Shown here: piece by piece, positions 25,801 through 34,800 of the stretch | Position numbering within the stretch: position 1 is the stretch's first letter | Layout: each line of letters starts with the position of its first letter | Program-made: the position numbers and the translations under genes | Notes under the pieces: model-generated | Told to the model about the DNA's origin: nothing | What the model saw: the letters and a program-made list of their open reading frames with translations, nothing else | Databases searched by the model: none | Assembly: GCF_040939455.1 (NCBI RefSeq) | Contig: NC_134107.1 | Coordinates: forward strand, 13,579,537-13,643,536 | Length of the DNA: 64,000 bases | Direction of reading: 5' to 3' | DNA from: Microcebus murinus | Lineage: Eukaryota > Chordata > Mammalia > Primates > Cheirogaleidae

Positions 25801-28800
25801 AGGCTGACATTGATGTTTCAGGACCCAAGGTGGACATTGAAGGCCCTGATGTTAATATTGAAGGACCAGAAGGGAAGTTGAAAGGGCCTAAGTTCAAGAT
25901 GCCTGAGATGAACATCAAAGCCCCCAAGATCTCCATGCCTGACTTTGATTTGCATCTGAAAGGTCCCAAGGTAAAGGGTGATGTGGATGTTTCTCTACCC
26001 AAAGTGGAGGGTGATCTAAAGGGCCCTGAAGTTGATATCAAAGGCCCCAAATTGGACATCAATGCCCCAGATGTTGATGTGCAAGGCCCAGATTGGCACT
26101 TGAAGATGCCCAAGATGAAAATGCCCAAGTTCAGCATGCCTGGTTTCAAAGGTGAGGGTCCAGAAGTGGATGTGAACCTGCCCAAGGCTGACATTGATGT
26201 CTCAGGACCCAAAGTGGATGTTGCAGGCCCTGATGTTAACATTGAAGGACCAGAGGGAAAGTTGAAAGGGCCTAAGTTCAAGATGCCTGAGATGAACATC
26301 AAAGCCCCCAAGGTCTCCATGCCAGAGTTTGATTTACACATGAAAGGTCCTAAAGTAAAGGGCGATGTGGATGTTTCTCTGCCCAAAGTGGAAGGTGACC
26401 TCAAGGGCCCCGAAGTAGACATTAAGGGCCCCAAAGTGGACATAAATGCCCCGGATGTTGATGTTCAAGGCCCAGACTGGCACCTGAAGATGCCCAAGAT
26501 AAAAATGCCAAAGTTCAGCATGCCTGGATTCAAAGGTGAGGGCCCAGATGTGGATGTGAACCTGCCCAAGGCTGACATTGATGTCTCAGGACCCAAAGTG
26601 GATGTTGAATGTCCTGATGTCGATATTGAAGGGCCTGAAGGAAAGTGGAAAAGCCCAAAGTTTAAGATGCCTGAAATGCATTTTAAGACTCCAAAGATAT
26701 CCATGCCAGATATTGACCTTAATCTAACAGGTCCAAAAATAAAAGGAGATGTGGATATTACAGGTCCCAAGGTAGAGGGAGATCTGAAAGGCCCTGAAGT
26801 TGACCTCAAGGGGCCCAAAGTGGACATTGATGTTCCTGATGTAGATGTTCAAGGCCCAGATTGGCACTTGAAGATGCCCAAGATGAAAATGCCCAAATTT
26901 GGCATGCCTGGCTTCAAAGGTGAGGGCCCTGAACTGGATGTGAAGGTGCCCAAGGCTGATATTGATGTCTCAGGACCCAAGGTGGACATTGAAGGCCCTG
27001 ATGTTAATATTGAAGGACCAGAAGGGAAGTTGAAAGGGCCTAAGTTCAAGATGCCTGAGATGAACATCAAAGCCCCCAAGATCTCCATGCCTGACTTTGA
27101 TTTGCATCTGAAAGGTCCCAAGGTGAAGGGTGATGTGGACGTTTCCCTTCCCAAAGTAGAAGGTGATCTAAAAGGCCCAGAGGTGGATATCAAAGGCCCC
27201 AAAGTGGACATCAGTGCCCCAGATGTCGATGTGCAAGGCCCAGACTGGCACCTTAAGATGCCTAAGGTGAAAATGCCCAAGTTCAGCATGCCTGGCTTCA
27301 AAGGAGAGGGTCCAGAAGTGGATGTGAACCTGCCCAAGGCTGACATTGATGTCTCAGGACCCAAGGTGGACATTGAAGGCCCTGATGTTAACATTGAAGG
27401 ACCAGAAGGGAAGTTGAAAGGGCCTAAGTTCAAGATGCCTGAGATGAACATCAAAGCCCCCAAGATCTCCATGCCAGATATCGATCTTAACTTGAAAGGC
27501 CCCAAAGTGAAGGGTGATATGGATGTGTCTCTGCCAAAAGTGGAAGGTGATGTGAAAGTTCCTGAAGTGGATATCAAAGGCCCCAAAGTGGACATCGATG
27601 CCCCAGATGTGGATGTTCATGGCCCAGACTGGCACCTGAAGATGCCTAAGATCAAAATGCCCAAGTTCAGCATGCCTGGCTTCAAAGGTGAGGGCCCAGA
27701 AGTTGATGTGAACCTGGCCAAGCCTGACATTGATGTCTCAGGGCCCAAGGTGGACATTGATGTTCCAGATGTGAATATTGAAGGTCCAGATGCAAAACTG
27801 AAGGGCCCCAAGTTCAAGATGCCTGAGATGAATATCAAGGCTCCTAAAATATCAATGCCAGATTTGGACATTAATCTTAAAGGCCCTAAAATGAAAGGAG
27901 ATGTGGATGTTTCACTTCCTAATGTAGCAGGTGATTTGAAAGGGCCTACTGTTGACATAAAGGGCCCGAAGTTAGATGTAGATGCTCCAGATATAGACAT
28001 TCATGGCCCAGATGCCAAATTAAAAGGTCCAAAACTGAAGATGCCCGACATGCATGTAAACATGCCCAAGATCTCCATGCCAGAAATTGACTTGAATTTG
28101 AAAGGCTCAAAGCTGAAGGGAGATGTTGATATTTCTGGGCCCAAACTGGAAGGTGACATTAAAGGTCTTAATATGGATGTAAAGGGCCCAGAAGTAGACA
28201 TTTCTGGTCCTAAACTCAATGTTGAAGGCAAGTCAAAGAAATCTCGTTTTAAGCTTCCCAAGTTTAATTTTTCAGGCTCCAAGGTTCAGACACCTGAGGT
28301 TGATGTCAAAGTTAAAAAGCCAGATATTGATGTAACTGGTCCAAAAGTTGATATTAATGCACCTGATGTTGAGGTCCAAGGAAAAGTGAAAGGATCCAAG
28401 TTTAAAATGCCTTTCCTGAGTATTTCTTCTCCCAAAGTTTCTATGCCTGATGTGGAACTAAATTTAAAAGGTCCTAAAGTCAAAGGAGACTTAGATGTTG
28501 CAGGTTCCAATTTAGAAGGTGAATTGAAAGGTCCTAAAGTAGATATTAAGGCACCAGAAGTCCATCTCAATGCACCTGATGTGGATGTTCATGGTCCAGA
28601 CTGGAATCTGAAAATGCCCAAGATGAAAATGCCCAAGTTCAGTGTGCCTGGCTTAAAAGCAGAAGGACCAGATGTTGCTGTGGATCTACCACAAGGAGGC
28701 ATGAACATAGAGGGTCCAAGTATGAACATTGAGGGCCCAGGAATCAATGTGGAAGGTCCAGAGGGAGAGTTAAAAGGTCCCAAATTCAAGATGCCTGACA

Positions 28801-31800
28801 TAAATGTCAAAGCCCCTAAAGTCTCTGTGCCTGACATTGACTTAAACCTAAAGGGCCCCAAGGTGAAGGGTGACGTTGATGTTTCTCTTCCCAAACTTGA
28901 AGGGGATCTAAAAGGGCCAGAGGGTGATATCAAAGGCCCAAAAGTGGACATTGGTGCCCCAGATGTGGATGTTCATGGTCCAGACTGGCACCTGAAGATG
29001 CCCAAGGTAAAAATGCCCAAGTTCAGCATGCCTGGCTTCAAAGGAGAGGGTCCTGAAGTGGATGTTACCCTTCCTAAAGCAGACATTGACATTTCTGGAC
29101 CCAATGTAGACATTGATGTTCCAAATGTGAATATTGAAGGTCCAGATGCAAAACTGAAGGGCCCCAAATTCAAGATGCCAGAGATGAACATCAAAGCTCC
29201 CAAGATTTCCATGCCTGACTTTGATCTGAACCTAAAGGGACCCAAAATGAAGGGTGATATGGATGTGTCCTTGCCAAAAGTGGAAGGTGATCTAAAGGGC
29301 CCTGAAGTGGACATGAAGGGCCCCAAAGTGGATATTGACACTCCTGATATTAACATTGAAGGCCCAGAGGGTAAGTTGAAGGGACCCAAATTCAAGATGC
29401 CAGAGATGCACTTAAAAGCTCCCAAAATATCAATGCCTGATATTGATTTAAATCTGAAGGGCCCCAAGATGAAGGGTGATGTGGACGTTTCCCTTCCCAA
29501 GATCGAAGGTGATCTAAAAGGCCCAGAGGTGGATATCAAAGGCCCCAAAGTGGACATCAGTGCCCCAGATGTCGATGTGCAAGGCCCAGACTGGCACCTT
29601 AAGATGCCTAAGGTGAAAATGCCCAAGTTCAGCATGCCTGGCTTCAAAGGAGAGGGTCCAGAAGTGGATGTGAACCTGCCCAAGGCTGACATTGATGTCT
29701 CAGGACCCAAGGTGGACATTGAAGGCCCTGATGTTAACATTGAAGGACCAGAAGGGAAGTTGAAAGGGCCTAAGTTCAAGATGCCTGAGATGAACATCAA
29801 AGCCCCCAAGATCTCCATGCCAGATATCGATCTTAACTTGAAAGGCCCCAAAGTGAAGGGTGATATGGATGTGTCTCTGCCAAAAGTGGAAGGTGATGTG
29901 AAAGTTCCTGAAGTGGATATCAAAGGCCCCAAAGTGGACATCGATGCCCCAGATGTGGATGTTCATGGCCCAGACTGGCACCTGAAGATGCCTAAGATCA
30001 AAATGCCCAAGTTCAGCATGCCTGGCTTCAAAGGTGAGGGTCCAGAAGTTGATGTGAACCTGGCCAAGCCTGACATTGATGTCTCAGGGCCCAAGGTGGA
30101 CATTGATGTTCCAGATGTGAATATTGAAGGTCCAGATGCAAAACTGAAGGGCCCCAAGTTCAAGATGCCTGAGATGAACATTAAAGCCCCTAAGATCTCC
30201 ATGCCTGATTTTGATTTGCACTTGAAAGGTCCTAAGGTGAAAGGAGATGTCGATGTTTCTCTTCCAACAGTGGAAGGTGATCTAAAGGCCCCTGATGTTG
30301 ATATTAAAGGTCCCAAAGTGGATATTGAGGCCCCAGATGTGGATGTTCATGGCCCAGACTGGCATCTGAGGATGCCCAAGGTGAAAATGCCCAAGTTCAG
30401 CATGCCTGGCTTCAAAGGAGAGGGCCCAGAAGTGGATGTTAATTTGCCCAAGGCTGACATTGATGTCTCAGGACCCAAAGTGGACATTGATACTCCTGAC
30501 ATTGACATTCATGGTCCAGAAGGAAAACTGAAGGGTCCCAAGTTTAAAATGCCTGACCTGCACCTCAAGGCACCCAAGATCTCCATGCCTGAAGTTGATT
30601 TGAATTTGAAGGGTCCAAAGGTGAAGGGAGACATGGATGTTTCTCTGCCCAAAGTAGAAGGTGACCTCAGAGGCCCTGAAGTTGACATCAAGGGGCCCAA
30701 CGTGGACATCCATGCCCCAGATGTGGATGTTCATGGCCCAGACTGGCACCTCAAAATGCCCAAGGTAAAAATGCCAAAGTTCAGCATGCCTGGCTTCAAA
30801 GGAGAGGGTCCAGATGTGGATGTGAACCTGCCTAAGGCTGACATAGCTGTCTCAGGGCCCAAGGTGGACATTGATGTTCCAGATGTAAATGTTGAAGGTC
30901 CAGATGCAAAACTGAAGGGCCCCAAGTTCAAGATGCCCGAGATGAATATCAAAGCCCCCAAGATCTCTATGCCTGATATTGACTTAAACTTGAAAGGTCC
31001 CAAAGTAAAGGGTGGTATGGATGTTTCTCTTCCTAAAGTGGAAGGTGACCTAAAAGGCCCTGAAGTTGACCTCAAAGGCCCCAAAGTGGACATTGATGTC
31101 CCTGATATGGATGTTCATGGCCCAGACTGGCACCTGAAGATGCCCAAGGTGAAAATGCCCAAGTTCAGCATGCCTGGCTTCAAAGGAGAGGGCCCAGAAG
31201 TGGATGTTACACTTCCTAAAGCTGACATTGACATTTCTGGCCCCAAAGTGGATATTGATACCCCAGATGTCAACATTGAAGGTCCAGATGCAAAACTGAA
31301 GGGCCCCAAATTCAAGATGCCAGAGATGAACATCAAAGCCCCCAAAATCTCTATGCCTGACATTGACTTTAACTTAAAGGGTCCCAAAGTGAAGGGTGAT
31401 GTGGATGTCTCTCTGCCCAAAGTGGAAGGTGATCTCAAAGGCCCTGAAGTTGATATCAAGGTCCCCAGTGTGGACATTGATACTCCTGGTGTTAATATTG
31501 AAGGTCCAGAAGGAAAATTGAAGGGACCCAAATTTAAGATGCCTGAAATGAACATCAAAGCCCCCAAGATCTCTATGCCTGACTTTGATTTGCATCTGAA
31601 AGGTCCCAAAGTAAAAGGTGATGCGGACCTTTCACTACCTAAGGTGGAAGGTGATCTGAAAGGGCCAGAGCTGGACATTGAAGGTCCTGAAGGGAAACTC
31701 AAAGGTCCCAAATTTAAGATGCCTGATGTTCATTTCAAAACTCCACAAATCTCCATGAGTGACATTGACTTAAACTTGAAAGGACCTAAGATAAAAGGAG

Positions 31801-34800
31801 ATGTGGATGTTTCTATTCCTAAACTGGAAGGAGATCTGAAAGGCCCCAAAGTGGACATTAAAGGCCCTAAGCTGGACATAGACACTCCTGACATTGACAT
31901 TCACGGTCCAGAAGGAAAATTGAAGGGCCCCAAGTTTAAAATGCCTGACCTGCACCTCAAGGCCCCCAAGATCTCCATGCCTGAAGTTGATCTAAATCTA
32001 AAAGGTCCAAAAGTGAAAGGTGATGTGGATGTTTCTTTGCCCAAAGTAGAAGGTGACCTCAAGGGCCCCAATGTTGATATCAGAGGTCCTAAAGTGGATA
32101 TTGATGTCCCAGATGTTGATGTTCATGGCCCAGACTGGCACCTGAAGATGCCCAAGGTGAAAATGCCCAAGTTCAGCATGCCCGGTTTCAAAGGTGAGGG
32201 CCCAGATATGGATGTGAACCTGCCCAAAGCTGACATTGATGTCTCAGGACCCAAGGTGGACATTGATGTTCCAGATGTGAGCCTTGAGGGTCCAGAAGGG
32301 AAGCTGAGGGGTCCCAAGTTCAAGATGCCTGAGATGAACATCAAAGCCCCCAAGATCTCCATGCCTGATATCGACTTAAACTTGAAAGGTCCCAAAGTGA
32401 AGGGAGACATGGATGTTTCTTTGCCCAAAGTAGAAGGTGACCTCAGAGGCCCTGAAGTTGACATCAAGGGCCCTAAGGTGGACATTGATATACCAGATGT
32501 AAATATTGAAGGTCCAGATGCAAAACTGAAGGGCCCCAAGTTCAAGATGCCTGAGATGAACATCAAAGCCCCTAAGATCTCCATGCCTGATATTGACTTA
32601 AACTTGAAAGGTCCCAAAGTCAAGGGAGACATGGATGTTTCTCTGCCCAAAGTGGAAGGTGACCTCAAAGGCCCTAAAGTTGACATCAAGGGACCCAACG
32701 TGGACATTAATGCCCCAGATGTGGATGTTCATGGCCCAGACTGGCACCTCAAAATGCCCAAGGTAAAAATGCCCAAGTTCAGCATGCCTGGCTTCAAAGG
32801 AGAGGGTCCAGAAGTGGATGTGAACCTGCCTAAAGCTGATATTGATGTCTCAGGACCCAAGCTGGACATTGACTTTCCAGATGTTAATATCGAAGGTCCA
32901 GATGCTAAACTGAAAGGTCCCAAGTTCAAGATGCCTGAAGTAAATATCAAGGCTCCCAAGATCTCCATGCCGGATGTCGACCTGGATTTGAAAGGACCCA
33001 AAGTAAGAGGAGATTGTGATATATCTGTCCCTAAGATGGAAGGTTCTTTGAAAGGCCCAGAGGTAGACCTTAAAGGTCCAAGTCTGGACTTTGAAGGCCC
33101 TGATGCCAAACTCAGTGGCCCAGCTTTGAAGATGCCATCACTGGATATATCTGCTCCTAAAGTATCTGTTCCTGATGTTGATTTACACCTCAAGGCACCC
33201 AAAATTGGAGTTTCTGGTCCGAAGATAGAAGGTGCTGAAGTGGACCTGAAGGGGCCCAAAGTGGATTTAGAAGCTCCAAGCTTAGATGTACACATGGAGA
33301 GCCCAGATATTAATATTGAGGGGCCAGATGTTAAAATCCCCAAATTTAAGAAACCCAAGTTTGGATTTGGGGCAAAAAGCCCCAAAGCTGACATCAAGTC
33401 CCCTTCACTAGATGTGACTGTTCCTGAGGCAGAGCTGAACCTTGAGGCTCCTGAAATTAGTGTTGGTGGCAAGGGCAAGAAAAGTAAGTTTAAAATGCCT
33501 AAAATTCATATGAGTGGTCCTAAAATTAAGGCCAAAAAACAGGGATTTGATTTGAATGTTCCTGGGGGTGAAATTGATGCCAGTCTCAAGGCTCCTGATG
33601 TGGATGTCAACGTTTCGGGGCCGGACGCTGCACTCAAACTTGATGTGAAATCTCCCAAAACCAAGAAACCTATGTTTGGAAAAATGTACTTCCCAGATGT
33701 AGAGTTTGACATTAAATCACCTAAATTTAAAGCTGAAGCCCCCCTCCCTAGCCCCAGAATGGAGGGTGAAATCCAGGCGCCTGATTTGGATATTTCTTCA
33801 CCAGGGATTAATGTTGAAGGTCCTGACATCAAGGTAAAGGCGCCCAAGTTCAAGATGCCAGGTGTGGATGTCTCAGGGCCAAAATTAGAGGGTGATTTGA
33901 AAGGTCCCAGGGTGCAGGCAAACTTGGACGCACCTGACATCAATGTTGAAGGCCCTAATGCTAAAGTCAAGGCACCATCTTTTGGCATTTCTGCCCCTCA
34001 AGTCTCCATCCCTGATGTGAATGTCAACTTGAAAGGACCAAAGATAAAGGGTGATGTCCCCAGTGTGGGACTGGAAGGACCAGACATAGATCTGCAAGGT
34101 CCAGAAGCAAAAATCAAGTTCCCCAAGTTTTCGATGCCCAAGATCGGTGTCCCCGGTGTGAAAATGGAAGGTGGAGGTGCTGAGGTCCATGCCCAGCTTC
34201 CCTCTCTTGAAGGAAGCTTGAATGCACCAGATGTTAAGCTTGAAGGGCCTGATGTCTCTCTAACGGGGCCAGGAGTAGACTTGTCTTCAGTGAATCTCTC
34301 TATGCCAAAAGTCTCTGGGCCTGACCTTGACCTGAACTTGAAAGGACCAAGTGTGAAGGGAAACGTGGATGCATCTGTCCCCGGCATGAAGGTGCAGGCT
34401 CCAGGGCTCGACCTCAGAGGTGTTGGTGGAAAGGTGCAGATAGGAGGAGACGGTGTGAAAGTGCCGGGGATCGATGCTACGACAACACTTAACGTTGGGG
34501 CACCAGACGTGACACTGAGGGGACCAAGCTTGCAGGGAGACCTGGCTGTGTCTGGTGACATCAAATGCCCTAAAGTATCTGTAGGAGCTCCTGATCTAAG
34601 CTTGGAGGCATCTGAAGGCGGCATTAAACTTCCTAAAATGAAGCTGCCCCAGTTTGGCATCTCTACTCCAGGGTCCGACTTGGACATTAATGTCAAGGGG
34701 CCACAAGTTGCTGGAGAACTAAAGGGGCCAGGCGTGGATGTGAACCTCAGAGGGCCTCAGATTTCAGCACCGGACATGGACTTTAACTTGGAAGGACCAA

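Larger units (their letters stand above)
19870..33000 (+). repeat. AHNAK: Intragenic 384-bp (128-residue) tandem repeat array in AHNAK
   Basis: The GPDW motif recurs at an exact 384-bp spacing over long runs: about 20,991-22,910, 25,700-27,630, and 28,600-31,130 with one 614/376-bp irregularity. Between the runs the spacing is 585-1008 bp because partial units lacking the tryptophan segment are inserted. Units are built of short stretches with proline about every seven to eight residues alternating with valine, aspartate or isoleucine, as described for AHNAK. Many neighbouring units are over 95 percent alike at DNA level. Confidence 0.95.
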
